Part shown: positions 9,954 through 19,303 of the stretch, one piece after another
Layout of the letters: the number at the start of each line of letters is the position of its first letter
Position numbering within the stretch: position 1 is the stretch's first letter
DNA from: Thermosynechococcus vestitus BP-1
GTDB lineage: Bacteria; Cyanobacteriota; Cyanobacteriia; Thermosynechococcales; Thermosynechococcaceae
Length of the DNA: 64,000 nt
Assembly (NCBI RefSeq): GCF_000011345.1
Contig: NC_004113.1
Location: 124,001-188,000, forward strand
Direction: 5' to 3'
Made by a program: the position numbers and the translations under genes
Notes under the pieces: generated by a model
Database searches by the model: none
Told to the model about the DNA's origin: nothing
The model's input: the letters and a program-made list of their open reading frames with translations, nothing else

Positions 9954-11774
9954 ATGGCCTCGTTTCGCTCCATTCTGGGTTACTATCGCGCCTATCGGGG
10001 GATAGCGATCGCCAGCATTGCTGCCGCCAGTGTCTGCGAACTGGTGGATTTGCTTGTGCCCTATGCCATTGGTCAAATCCTCAACCTCCTCTCCCAACAA
10101 CCCCTTGACCCGCCAGTGGTGGCGATCGCCCATCAACTCCAAACATGGACAGGCTGGAGCGATACCTTTAGTGCTCATCTCGCCGTTCTCGGCAGTATTG
10201 TTTTTTTGGCCACGGTGGTGCGTGCCCCGATTCAACCGTGGCTGGGGGTATGGTTCCACTGGTGGATTGCCTTGGCTGCCCGTCGCGACCACACTCGCAA
10301 AGCAATCGAGAAAATCCTGACCCTTCCCCTAGAATTCTTTGAGGAAAACAACCCTGGCCGCATTGCCAACCGTGTTAGTAAAGGAATTTCCAACCATACG
10401 TGGAGCTATCCGGAAATTGCCGGTCAACTCATTCCCAAACTCGTACGGGTTCTCGGGATTGGTGTGATTGTTTGGTGGTTGGATTGGCCGATCGCCCTGG
10501 GGCTGTTGATCTCCTTTACCGTCATCTTGGTCCTGACCCTGCGCACCCTAAGGCGCATTATTCAAAAGGAAGAAATCCTCGACAGCCACATCGAAAGCAC
10601 GGAAAGCCGCACCTCAGAGATCATCACCAATATCAAAACCGTCAAGGCCTTTGCCACTGAAGCCCGTGAACTAGCTCGCCAGAAGCAGCGGCTGGATCGC
10701 GAGTTCAAGATGGTGATTGACCGCATCCATCGCGGCTACATGCACCTAATCACTTGGCAGGGAGCGGTGGTGCAGTTTTGCCTTTTTAGTTTGTTGGGGT
10801 TTTCCCTGGCAGCGACCATCGCCGGACGGGTCTCCATTGGCCACTTTATTACGATTTACACCCTTGCCAGTATGGCCTATGCCGAAATTACACCCCTCTC
10901 GCAGGTGTCTGAGGTGTTTGCACGACGCTATGCCTCAATTTTACGCTTCCATGAATTTATGGAATTGCCCCCCGGTCGCGATGCCATTGACCTTGAGCAA
11001 CAGGAAATTCCCAGCCTAAAGTTTTCTGGCAAGGTGGATTTTCACCACGTTTGGTTTAGCTACACGCCAGGGCGTCCTATTCTGCGGGATATTAATTTAC
11101 TCATTGAACCCTGCCAAACGGTGGCCCTAGTGGGGCGATCGGGTTCGGGAAAATCCACCCTCATCAAGCTGCTCTTTCGCTACTTCCAGCCGGATCAGGG
11201 GCAAATTCTCATTGATGGCCAAGATATTCAAACCCTCGATGTCCGTGCCTATCGCCGCCGGCTGGCTATTGTCCACCAAGAAGTTGATGTCTTTAATGGC
11301 ACCCTCTGGGATAACCTGACCTATGCCAACCCCGAGGTCAGTGCCGACGCCGTCTATGAAGCCTGTGCCATTGCGCGGGTGGATGAATTTGTTCATCAGT
11401 TGCCCTTGGGCTATCGCACGATTGTTGGTGAACGGGGGTTGCGGCTTTCGGGGGGACAGCGGCAGCGGTTGGGGATTGCCCGTGCCCTCTTGGCGGATCC
11501 TGATGTGCTGATTTTTGATGAGGCAACGTCAAGTTTGGATTACGAATCAGAGCGGGAAATTCAGCTAGCTCTGCGCGCCATTACGGGTACTCGCACAATG
11601 ATTGTCATTGCCCACCGCCTGAGCACAGTGCGGGATGCCCATCAGATTGTGGTGCTGGATCAGGGGACGATCCGAGAGCAGGGCGATCATGACACCCTCC
11701 TTGCCCAAGGGGGATTGTATGCCCATCTCTATTCGATTCAGCGCGATCGCACCCCCGCTGCTTCAACTAGCTGA
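9954..11774 (+). CDS. ABC exporter, fused membrane and ATPase domains
   Basis: A 606-residue half-transporter of the MsbA/MDR type. An N-terminal six-helix membrane domain (about 15-320) is followed by an ATPase with Walker A GRSGSGKST, signature LSGGQRQR, Walker B VLIFDEATSS and H-loop IVIAHRLST. It should act as a homodimer or heterodimer exporting a lipid, peptide or drug. The substrate cannot be read from the sequence. It stands alone, convergent with the P-type ATPase (8-bp overlap). Confidence 0.9.
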   Translation: MASFRSILGYYRAYRGIAIASIAAASVCELVDLLVPYAIGQILNLLSQQPLDPPVVAIAHQLQTWTGWSDTFSAHLAVLGSIVFLATVVRAPIQPWLGVWFHWWIALAARRDHTRKAIEKILTLPLEFFEENNPGRIANRVSKGISNHTWSYPEIAGQLIPKLVRVLGIGVIVWWLDWPIALGLLISFTVILVLTLRTLRRIIQKEEILDSHIESTESRTSEIITNIKTVKAFATEARELARQKQRLDREFKMVIDRIHRGYMHLITWQGAVVQFCLFSLLGFSLAATIAGRVSIGHFITIYTLASMAYAEITPLSQVSEVFARRYASILRFHEFMELPPGRDAIDLEQQEIPSLKFSGKVDFHHVWFSYTPGRPILRDINLLIEPCQTVALVGRSGSGKSTLIKLLFRYFQPDQGQILIDGQDIQTLDVRAYRRRLAIVHQEVDVFNGTLWDNLTYANPEVSADAVYEACAIARVDEFVHQLPLGYRTIVGERGLRLSGGQRQRLGIARALLADPDVLIFDEATSSLDYESEREIQLALRAITGTRTMIVIAHRLSTVRDAHQIVVLDQGTIREQGDHDTLLAQGGLYAHLYSIQRDRTPAASTS

Positions 11775-14247
11775 GATTCACCCCCAAGAAGCGATCCAAG
11801 AGCCGATGGCGCCAAAAGCTGCGCAAAAGAATTACCCAAAATAGGACGATGAGCACAATGAGTGCCCACAATGACCAGGAGAGGGGTTCCAGTTCCGCCA
11901 CCGATCGCAGGGGGGGCGACGTACTAATGATGACAAAGCCAGCCAGTAGGATAACTACAACCGCACCATACCGCCAGTTGCCCACCAAGGGAGCACCGCC
12001 GACCCACACGGGATGGGGAGGCTTTAGGAAAAGCACTAAACAAAGGGAGGCCAACATCAGGCTCGTCACCAAGGCCGTGCGAGCGATCGCCACACTGTGG
12101 CCCAATTCCGAGAGCACCTCGCGATCCTTCACCAGCGTTGGATCAAACTGTCCTTGGAGTAATTCCACAAGGGGTGTCAGTTCCCGTGCCAACACCCCTA
12201 AGTACATGAAAATGGCCAACAGCGCGAGGCTTAGGGTAGCGGGGATAACAAAGTGCAGCAATGAACGAATCAAGGAGCGATGGGGACGCGGCCCCGGCAC
12301 TGCCCAAAAAGCCACCGCCAGTGTGGGTAAACCCACTCCCCACAGCGTGAGCAGGCTATTGTGCTTAATCAGCAGCGGAAAGGCGCGCCCTGTCATAACA
12401 GTGACAAGGCACAGCAAACTAAAGCTAAAGACCCGTACCAAAAAGAGCTTGCTGACATCCTGAATACCGTTGTAGATGCGCTGCCCTTCGCGAAAGGCTT
12501 CTGGTAAGGCGGCAAAGGAATCCGCAAGCAGCACAATATCAGCCACATTGCGGGTAATGGCACTGCCACTTTCCATAGCAATTCCCACATTCGCTTGCTT
12601 CAGGGATAGGACATCATTCACACCATCACCAATCATTGCTACCTGATGCCCGAGGGCACGCAAGCGAGTGACTAGTTTAGCCTTTTGCTCTGGTGTAATG
12701 CGACCAAAAACCGTGGCTTTCTCAGCCATTTGATCAAAGCTGGGATCATCCATAGCAGCTAGTTCTGCTCCGGAGATGGCGATCGCCCCCCCATCGAGGC
12801 CAACTTGCTTGCCAAGGGCAACAACGGTTTCTGGGTGATCTCCAGAGATAATTTTGACTTGAATTCCAGCTTGCTGAAAACGCGCTAGAACCTCACGGCA
12901 TTGGGGTCGCAGGCGATCGCCCACCCAAATCACTGCCAAGGGTTCCAACCCTGAGGGCAACAGAGGAGTCTCCTGCCGTTCATCCCAAGTGGGATCACTG
13001 GCACTGCGGGCAAAGAGGAGCACCCGCAATCCCTGCTGCCGCCCTCGCTGGAGCAACTCAACCACCTCAGGGGGGAGGTCGTCACTCTTGAAGAGGACAT
13101 CCGGTGCCCCCAAAATAAACGTTTCTGAGTCGTGCCAGGCGACTGCACTCCACTTGTAGCCGGAGGAAAAGGGAATTTCCAGGCGTATGGGTTGGGGAGT
13201 TCCCGCAAAAGCCGCCGCTAGGGCAACAATGGTACGGTTGGGACTGCTGACACTGGCTGCAAACTTCCCTAGGGTGGCCGCCGTTTGCTCCTTCGGTTCG
13301 CTGAGAGGGTACCAGCTGTGGAGTTCAAGGGCATTGGCCGTTAGGGTTCCCGTTTTGTCAAGGCAGAGAATATCCACCCCACTGAGGGACTCAATGGCAT
13401 TGACCTGCTGCACCAAGACATTGGCACGGGAAATGCGCAGCGCCCCCAGGGCATAGGTGAGGGTAATCGTAAGGTACAGGCCCACGGGGACAAGGCCGGC
13501 AACTACGGCTGCGGTTTGCACACTCATTTGGAGAGTGGTCAGGCGCACCAATAGCGAGAATAGAACCAATAGCCACAGGAAAACCGCCAGAGCAAGAATC
13601 ACGCGGATAATCAGGTTAATTTCCTGCTGCAGGGGTGTGAGTTTATGGTGGTGCGTTTTGGCGGCAGCAGTCAGTTGATGGGCAGTGCTCTCTTCCCCCA
13701 CCTGTTCAGCAACATAGGCGGCGGCACCGCGCACACAAAAGCTGCCGGAATAGAGGCGATCGCCCGCCTGCTTGGGAATCAGATCCGACTCCCCTGTGAG
13801 TAATGACTCATCTACTTGGATCTGTCCATCGCCCACCACCCTACCATCAGCAACAATTTGATCCCCAGGGGCCAAAAGCAGAATATCCCCTTCTACGACT
13901 TCCGCGGGATCAATAATCACCTGTTGGCGATCGCGCAGCACCTTGACACGGGGTCGGCTTAAAAGGCTAATGGCATCCAGTTGGCGTTTGGCGCGAATTT
14001 CTTGAATGATACTGATGATGGCATTGAGAAACACGACAACGACGATCGCCACCACGTCCCCTGGGCGACCCAAAAAGATCAAGATGACACTAATAAAAGC
14101 AAAAACCCCATTGATAAACGTGAAGAGGTTTTCCCGCAAAATCTCGCCATAGGTGCGATTGCTTTCACTCACTTGACGGTTAATGCGGCCTCTGGCTTGC
14201 CGCTCCGCTACTTCCGCTGCAGTAAGACCGATTAATGGGGTTGTCAT
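11767..14247 (-). CDS. Cation-transporting P-type ATPase, CtpE-like
   Basis: An 826-residue P-type ATPase. The actuator motif TGES is at 151-154, the phosphorylated aspartate is D297 in DKTGTLT, and the hinge motif MIGDGVNDV is near 555-563. There is no heavy-metal-binding domain and no CPC motif. The M4 ion-site motif reads PVGL (254-257) instead of the PEGL of SERCA/Mg types, and the context resembles the CtpE group, reported to transport Ca2+ in mycobacteria. The ion is therefore uncertain. The gene starts 3 bp after a universal stress protein gene, forming a probable operon. Confidence 0.85.
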   Translation of the reverse strand: MTTPLIGLTAAEVAERQARGRINRQVSESNRTYGEILRENLFTFINGVFAFISVILIFLGRPGDVVAIVVVVFLNAIISIIQEIRAKRQLDAISLLSRPRVKVLRDRQQVIIDPAEVVEGDILLLAPGDQIVADGRVVGDGQIQVDESLLTGESDLIPKQAGDRLYSGSFCVRGAAAYVAEQVGEESTAHQLTAAAKTHHHKLTPLQQEINLIIRVILALAVFLWLLVLFSLLVRLTTLQMSVQTAAVVAGLVPVGLYLTITLTYALGALRISRANVLVQQVNAIESLSGVDILCLDKTGTLTANALELHSWYPLSEPKEQTAATLGKFAASVSSPNRTIVALAAAFAGTPQPIRLEIPFSSGYKWSAVAWHDSETFILGAPDVLFKSDDLPPEVVELLQRGRQQGLRVLLFARSASDPTWDERQETPLLPSGLEPLAVIWVGDRLRPQCREVLARFQQAGIQVKIISGDHPETVVALGKQVGLDGGAIAISGAELAAMDDPSFDQMAEKATVFGRITPEQKAKLVTRLRALGHQVAMIGDGVNDVLSLKQANVGIAMESGSAITRNVADIVLLADSFAALPEAFREGQRIYNGIQDVSKLFLVRVFSFSLLCLVTVMTGRAFPLLIKHNSLLTLWGVGLPTLAVAFWAVPGPRPHRSLIRSLLHFVIPATLSLALLAIFMYLGVLARELTPLVELLQGQFDPTLVKDREVLSELGHSVAIARTALVTSLMLASLCLVLFLKPPHPVWVGGAPLVGNWRYGAVVVILLAGFVIISTSPPLRSVAELEPLSWSLWALIVLIVLFWVILLRSFWRHRLLDRFLGVNLS

Positions 14248-14250
14248 GTT

Positions 14251-14682
14251 TCAGGTTTCCACTGGCTTCACCACCAATACCGAACAGGGGGCATCGGCAA
14301 GGACGGCACTACTGACGGAGCCCTGAACCACGCGCTCCACGCCGGTGAGGCCGCGACTGCCCAGCACAATTAAGTCCGCACGGTAGATATTTGCAAGGCG
14401 TACAATTTCCTCTACGGGGTCACCGTTAACAATTTCAATCTCTGAATCACAGGGAAGCTGGCGTTGAAACTGTTGTAAATGCTGCTCAATACTGCGGTAG
14501 GTTCCCATTTGGGGATGCAAGGAGGGGCGATCAGCGCTGACCCCAAACCCCGACTCCACCGGTGAAATCACATGAGTGAGAATCACTTGGGCATCTGGGT
14601 CTAAGTTTAACTGTGCCACCGCCGCCATCACCCGTGCCGATAACTCACTGGTATCGAGGGCAACTAAAATTGTTTTGAACAT
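14251..14682 (-). CDS. Universal stress protein (UspA family)
   Basis: A 143-residue Usp protein starting MFKTILVALDTSELS. The frame is open further upstream to 14835, but those 51 extra residues have no Usp similarity, so the ATG at 14682 is chosen. The ATP-binding end motif GSRGLTGVERVVQGSVSSAV is clear. It sits 3 bp upstream of the P-type ATPase. The antiporter further upstream carries its own fused Usp domain, so Usp control of ion transport is a repeated theme here (inference). Confidence 0.92.
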   Translation of the reverse strand: MFKTILVALDTSELSARVMAAVAQLNLDPDAQVILTHVISPVESGFGVSADRPSLHPQMGTYRSIEQHLQQFQRQLPCDSEIEIVNGDPVEEIVRLANIYRADLIVLGSRGLTGVERVVQGSVSSAVLADAPCSVLVVKPVET

Positions 14683-14903
14683 GCCTGTGACTCTGTACTT
14701 GCAATCTCCTAGTCTGCCACAGAAGGGCAAGAGGCGAATGGACGACGGCGAAGATACCCCTAATGGGACTAATTTTTGTGGGGAGCAACCAGTCTCACAC
14801 TTTTCGCTTCTCCACCCTGGGGAAAGGCAAAACACCTCATCTTTTGCCTCTTGAACAGGAGAACCCAGTTGCTCGTCTTGGGGAGATTGACATACTCACC
14901 GCC

Positions 14904-16082
14904 CTAAAGTGCGATGATTCTTGACGCTTCACTGGGTGATGCTACCGAAGTAGTCTTACTCTCCCTCTGCGTCCATTTATAGTCGTGGCAATGCCCTATC
15001 CCGACTTTCTCTATATTTCTTGCGGCATTTTCGTCTCTATCGTGCTCTGTACCACAATTTAGACATACGACAGAGCGAACGGATAGATCGATTTTGCCCC
15101 ATTTAAAACCGCATGTTGAGCAAGTCTGACTGGTTGGCTCCCATCGGTCGATAACAATAAACTCACGGTTTAGTTTCGTGCACTTAGCCTCAACTAAAAC
15201 CCTGAATTCTCGCCAACCTTGCAAGCTAATTGCTCTAGCGAGTTTGCGGTTCTTCACCATTCCAGAGACATTCAAGTCTTCCAGCGTGATCACTTGGTTC
15301 TCGATAACCACGCGGCTAGACAATTTATGCAAAAAATCCCTGCGAATGTCTGAAATCCGACTATGAAGCTTAGCGATTTGCAGTCTTGTTTTCTCCCGCC
15401 GTTGGCTTCCTTTAACTTGACGGGCCAGTTTGCGTTGTTTTCGCCTGATCTTTTTGTCTAACTTGGAATAATCAGGGCCATCAATCTTTTCGCCCGTACT
15501 TAAAGTAGCAAACGCTTTAATTCCCAAATCAATGCCGATAGAAGGATTACTTGCAGGTTGATCAACTGGATCGATCTCGACCACAAAACTGAGAAAATAT
15601 CGATTTGCAGTATCTTTAATCACCGTAACTGAGCTTGGTTTAGAAGGAAGCTGTCTTGATCAAATTGGTCTAACATTACCAATCTTCGCCAGATAAACTT
15701 CTTCGCCTTTAATTGAAAATCCATAGGTAGTAAATCTGGCGGATTGTCTTTCTGTCTTCTTTTTAAATCTAGGAGGGTTGATCTTCTTGCCTTTTCGCCG
15801 ACCTTTAATTGAATCGAAGAAGTTTTTATAGGCAACTCCTAAATCGGCAACGGACTGCTGTAACGGGACATTAGAAACATCAGACAACCATTGCCGCTCT
15901 GGTGTTTTCTTCCCTTGGGTAATTACCAGCTTTTGCAATTCACTAGTTTTTGGTAATTTATCAGATTTCTTGCATATTTCCAGTGCATCGTTCCACACCA
16001 CACGGACACACCCAAACAACTGAGCTAGGCGTTGTCGTTGTTGGTCTGTGGGATAGAAACGATACCTATATCTAGCTTTCAT
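14904..16082 (-). pseudogene. tnpB: TnpB (IS200/IS605 OrfB) interrupted by one in-frame TGA
   Basis: Two minus-strand frames (15660-16082, N-terminal, and 14904-15623, C-terminal) are in the same phase and separated only by a TGA at 15660-15662. TnpB proteins usually have Trp there (PI-W-SR...LPS), so TGG to TGA is the simplest reading. The RuvC-like residues remain: Asp in GIDLG, Glu in TLEDLN, Asp in HDRDENAARNI, and the CSTC...CLNC zinc site. TnpB is an RNA-guided nuclease that uses an RNA from the element's right end. Without suppression of the stop this copy would make only a 140-residue fragment. Confidence 0.88.
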
Positions 16083-16133
16083 TGATCGTGCTATAATTGG
16101 TCTGTGGATAGATTATAGGTTGGTCTACAAGCA

Positions 16134-16481
16134 ATGTCAAGTCATCTTCGTAAAGGGAGACACAGCGTTACGGACGCTGAGGGATTAGAGCTGATCGAGA
16201 AATGGTTTCGAGAAGTCGCCAAGAAGATGGATTTCCAGATTCTTGAATTTAACGGCGAAGAAGACTATGTCCATGCGCTAATCGAGTATCCTCCCAAACT
16301 TTCTCTTTCCCAGATTGTAAATGCGCTTAAAGGCGTATCTAGTCGTGGATATGGAAAAGCTGCACTACCAAAACCACATGAAGAATCACTTTGGAGCCCT
16401 AGTTATTTTGCGGCATCTGTTGGAGGAGCACCGTTAGAGGTGCTTAAGGAATACATGAGAAATCAAAAAAAGCCGTCCTAA
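16134..16481 (+). pseudogene. tnpA: Degenerate TnpA (Y1 HUH transposase, IS200/IS605)
   Basis: A 115-residue frame clearly related to Y1 transposases (YPPKLSLSQIVNALKGVSSR, LWSPSYFAASVGGAPLEV). Two defects are visible. The HUH metal motif, normally His-hydrophobic-His, reads YVH in EEDYVHALIEY. The segment after HSVTD, which normally carries about 15-20 residues with VTKYRR, is missing, so the protein is shorter than the usual 130-140. The catalytic Tyr in LKEYMRNQ is retained. It is probably inactive. Divergent from tnpB, with 51 bp between. Confidence 0.8.
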
Positions 16482-16743
16482 AAGGATGGGGCTTGTATCC
16501 CATTTCATTGGTCAATAGCAAGCGCAAATCGGGGTGCACTACAAACGTGCGGGCATAGGCAAGGGGGGCAATCACCCCCAGCAAAAAGCAGCCACTGACA
16601 TTCACGATCAAGGTAGCAAAGGGCACATGACCCCCAAGATAGGGTTCCCAATAAGCCTCTAGTAAGAAGCGACTCAGGGCACCGGCAATGGCTCCAAGAC
16701 TAACGGCCAGGGCGGGGCGCAACCGAGGATGAACTGGCGTCAC
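16444..16743 (-). pseudogene. crcB: 5' part of crcB (fluoride channel), truncated by the IS element
   Basis: The first 77-78 residues match CrcB/Fluc, a small dimeric fluoride exporter: GAIAGALSRFLLEAY, then FATLIVNVSGCFLLG with the pore-region Asn. At DLRLLLT the frame crosses the TTGAC target (16515-16511) into element DNA and ends after 21 foreign residues. The second half of the family (the GF.G.YTTFS motif and two helices) is absent, and I could not find it beyond the other IS end either. The start ATG overlaps the antiporter stop, so it was the second gene of that operon. Confidence 0.8.
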
Positions 16744-18380
16744 AAGCGCGGCTCCTCCACAATCAACACCGGTCGAGTTGAGGCCTCAAGAATACTCTGA
16801 CACACAGACCCCATAAGCACACGCTTGAGACCCTTTTGACCATGCTTACCAAGGATAATTTCAGTCACATTGTATAGGGTGGCGGTCTCCAAAATGGCTT
16901 CGGTAATGGGACCAGCAGTGAGAATAAAACGATAGCGAATATCGGCAAGGTACTGCTTCATTTGGGCTTTGAGGGTGGCCACTGCCTGAGGATCAGGTAT
17001 GTCCTGCACATGGAGCACGATCACTTCCGCATCGGCACGCCGCGCTAATTCCGCCGCCTTTTGGAGAACATAGGGGGTGACACTGGAGACATCCACTGGT
17101 GCTAAGAGCACAACCCGTGGTTGCAGCAGGACTTTGGTGGGATCCACCTCGCCCTTTTGCAGGAGCTTTGGCGCAAACGTGGGAATTGCCCATGCGCCAA
17201 TGGGAGCCGTAATCAAGATCGAGAGAACCGCGATCGCTAGCATCGTTTCAGCCCCAGGCACCCCAGCAGACAAAGGCAAAGCACCAATCGCCGCTTGGAC
17301 AGTTGCCTTTGCTGAATTCCCCGGCAACAAAAAGAGGCGTTCTGAGCGTGTCCAATCACTGCCAAGGGTGGAAAGATACCAGCCAATGCCCCGCCCAATG
17401 AAGGTACCCCCTGCTAAAATCACTAAACCCACACCGAGGGAACGTTGCAACACCCCTAACTGGACACTTGCCCCCAACAGCACAAAAAGAAAAATCTCTG
17501 CCACCTGCCACAGCCCATCAAACCCCACCCGTAATTGCCGCCCTAGGGGCGCATCCATCTCAATCAAAAAGAAGCCCGCACTCATGACCGCAACGTAGCC
17601 GGAAAACAGGGGCAGGCGATCGGCCAAGCCCACCGCCCCCAAAGCCACTGCTGCTGCCACGAGGGTTGTTTGCACCCGATTTTGACTCCAGTTTTGCTTG
17701 ACCAACACAAAAACCAGCGCCCATGCCAAGCCATAGCCCACAATCAAGCCACCCCCAATTTCAAGGAGTGCCTGCACACCCACTGCGATAGCGGGCGGCA
17801 AGTCACCCAGGAATCCCCTGCCCTGGTCAGCCCCCATGAGTAAACTGAAAAGCAGCAGCACCACGACATCGGAAATGGCACTGCCTGAGAGAATGGCATC
17901 ACTAATCCCCTTGTCCACGCCCCAGCCCAAACTTTTTAGGCGGAGCATCCCCGGCACAATCACCGCAGGGGACTCCGGTGCCACGATCGCCCCCAACAGT
18001 AGCCCCTGTCGCAAATCAAATCCCAGTAAGAGAATGGCCATCCCTGCCACAACTGCCATTTCACACAATGCCGGTAATACTCCAAGGCGGAGAGCCACCG
18101 TACCCTGCTGGACCAACTTCTGGCGATCCAAGCCCAGCCCCGCCTTCATCAAAATCACCATCACCGCAACGGCACGCAAGGTGGGGGCTGCCCTCAGGAT
18201 GTCGGTGTCCAACAGATTCAAGGCCGCAGGGCCGAGGAGAATTCCGGCAAGCATCATGCCGATCAAGGCCGGTGCCCCCAGTCGCCGCGCCAATTGACCA
18301 GCAAAGAATCCCAGCAGGAGGATAAGGGCAAGGGTTTCTAAAATAGCTGCCATCCCTGCAAACCTCGCTGTGACACCCAA
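16740..18380 (-). CDS. Cation:proton antiporter (CPA family) with C-terminal Usp domain
   Basis: A 546-residue protein. Roughly twelve hydrophobic segments (about 10-395) form a CPA-type Na+(K+)/H+ antiporter. The unwound-helix segment reads GAIVAPESPAVIVPG. A Usp-like domain follows (about 410-540), ending in GKHGQKGLKRVLMGS and VLIVEEP. The ion specificity is not readable. An alternative start, the ATG at 18353 (MAAILETLALIL), fits the membrane topology slightly better. It is followed, with a 4-bp overlap, by truncated crcB. Confidence 0.85.
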   Translation of the reverse strand: MGVTARFAGMAAILETLALILLLGFFAGQLARRLGAPALIGMMLAGILLGPAALNLLDTDILRAAPTLRAVAVMVILMKAGLGLDRQKLVQQGTVALRLGVLPALCEMAVVAGMAILLLGFDLRQGLLLGAIVAPESPAVIVPGMLRLKSLGWGVDKGISDAILSGSAISDVVVLLLFSLLMGADQGRGFLGDLPPAIAVGVQALLEIGGGLIVGYGLAWALVFVLVKQNWSQNRVQTTLVAAAVALGAVGLADRLPLFSGYVAVMSAGFFLIEMDAPLGRQLRVGFDGLWQVAEIFLFVLLGASVQLGVLQRSLGVGLVILAGGTFIGRGIGWYLSTLGSDWTRSERLFLLPGNSAKATVQAAIGALPLSAGVPGAETMLAIAVLSILITAPIGAWAIPTFAPKLLQKGEVDPTKVLLQPRVVLLAPVDVSSVTPYVLQKAAELARRADAEVIVLHVQDIPDPQAVATLKAQMKQYLADIRYRFILTAGPITEAILETATLYNVTEIILGKHGQKGLKRVLMGSVCQSILEASTRPVLIVEEPRL

Positions 18381-18446
18381 CTTACCCTATCGGATAACTA
18401 AATGATTGCCAATGCGCAGCGTCCCTCGCGATCGCCGCAAATCTCC

Positions 18447-18466
18447 TATATGCTCTTATATGCTCT
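18447..18466 (+). repeat. Two tandem copies of a 10-bp motif upstream of the Anbu gene
   Basis: TATATGCTCT occurs twice head to tail (18447-18456, 18457-18466) and is followed by a degenerate third unit (ATAGTGCT). The spacing is one helical turn and it ends 33 bp before the anbu ATG, so it could be an operator or part of the promoter. Confidence 0.5.
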
Positions 18467-18499
18467 ATAGTGCTTAGGTATCGGTGCAGCAGAGGCAAG

Positions 18500-19291
18500 A
18501 TGACATATTGCTTGGGAATTCTCACCACGTCGGGTCTGGTGATGGCGGCAGACTCTCGCACCAATGCGGGAGTAGACTATATCTCCACCTATCAGAAGCT
18601 CTTTGATTTTTCGGTGCCGGGGGAGCGGGTGATTGTCATTTGCACCGCTGGTAACCTTTCCATTACTCAGGAAGTCCTGACACTGATTCGCCGTGATCTC
18701 AAGGCGCAGTTGGAGCACAGTCTCAACACGCTGCCCAATATGTACGAGGTCGCCCGCTATGTCGGTCATAAGCTGCGGCAGGTCAGTGAGAGTCATCGCT
18801 CTTGGTTAGCTAAAGATAACATTGACTACCAATGCACATTTCTCGTGGGGGGGCAAATTCGTGGCGAGGAACCCTACCTGTACTTGATCTACAGTCAGGG
18901 TAATTTTCTGCAGGCGACCCCCGAAACTCCGTTTCTCCAGATTGGTGAAACCAAATATGGCAAGCCGATTTTAGACCGCACGTTGCGCTTCGATACGCCC
19001 GTAGATGCGGCGGCAAAGTATGCCCTCCTCTCCCTTGATTCAACCATGAAATCCAATATCTCCGTTGGCCCTCCCCTGGACCTGATCCTGTACCGCACCG
19101 ATAGCTTTGAGATCTGTCACCGCGCTGAATTTGTCTTGGGTGATCCTTTTTTGGCGAAGGTGCGGCAGTTTTGGGAGGCCTCCCTGCGGCGCGTATTTGA
19201 GGAAATGCCCGAGATTGAATGGAATCGGAGCCAGCCTTGCCCCACCTCCTCAATGGTCCTGCCAACAGCAAAAATCCCTGTTGCAGAATAG
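18500..19291 (+). CDS. Anbu (proteasome-superfamily peptidase)
   Basis: A 263-residue Anbu, the ancestral proteasome beta-like peptidase. The ATG at 18500 (MTYCLGILTTSG) is chosen because Anbu proteins begin MTYC and use Thr2 as presumed N-terminal nucleophile; an upstream in-frame start would add ten residues and block it. The DSRTNAGVDYIST segment is highly characteristic. In many bacteria anbu lies with ATP-grasp, alpha-E and transglutaminase-like genes; none of these is next to it here. Its substrates are unknown. Confidence 0.88.
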   Translation: MTYCLGILTTSGLVMAADSRTNAGVDYISTYQKLFDFSVPGERVIVICTAGNLSITQEVLTLIRRDLKAQLEHSLNTLPNMYEVARYVGHKLRQVSESHRSWLAKDNIDYQCTFLVGGQIRGEEPYLYLIYSQGNFLQATPETPFLQIGETKYGKPILDRTLRFDTPVDAAAKYALLSLDSTMKSNISVGPPLDLILYRTDSFEICHRAEFVLGDPFLAKVRQFWEASLRRVFEEMPEIEWNRSQPCPTSSMVLPTAKIPVAE

Positions 19292-19303
19292 GAAAGGCCA
19301 ACG

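Larger units (their letters stand above)
14887..16510 (-). mobile_element. Decayed IS200/IS605-family element (divergent tnpA and tnpB)
   Basis: The boundaries are inferred. In tnpB orientation the left side abuts TTGAC (minus strand of 16511-16515) inside crcB, and the right side ends in TCAA (minus strand of 14887-14890), a layout like ISDra2. Subterminal hairpins are visible: AAGCC...GGCTT-type near 16470-16497 and TCACCGC...GCGATGA (one mismatch) near 14894-14917. It carries divergent tnpA and tnpB, both damaged, so it is not expected to be autonomous. Its AT content is clearly above that of its neighbours. Confidence 0.75.

Noticed and set aside
14683-14835. Upstream extension of the universal stress protein
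   Set aside because: No Usp similarity; family members start at MFKTILVA-like sequence.
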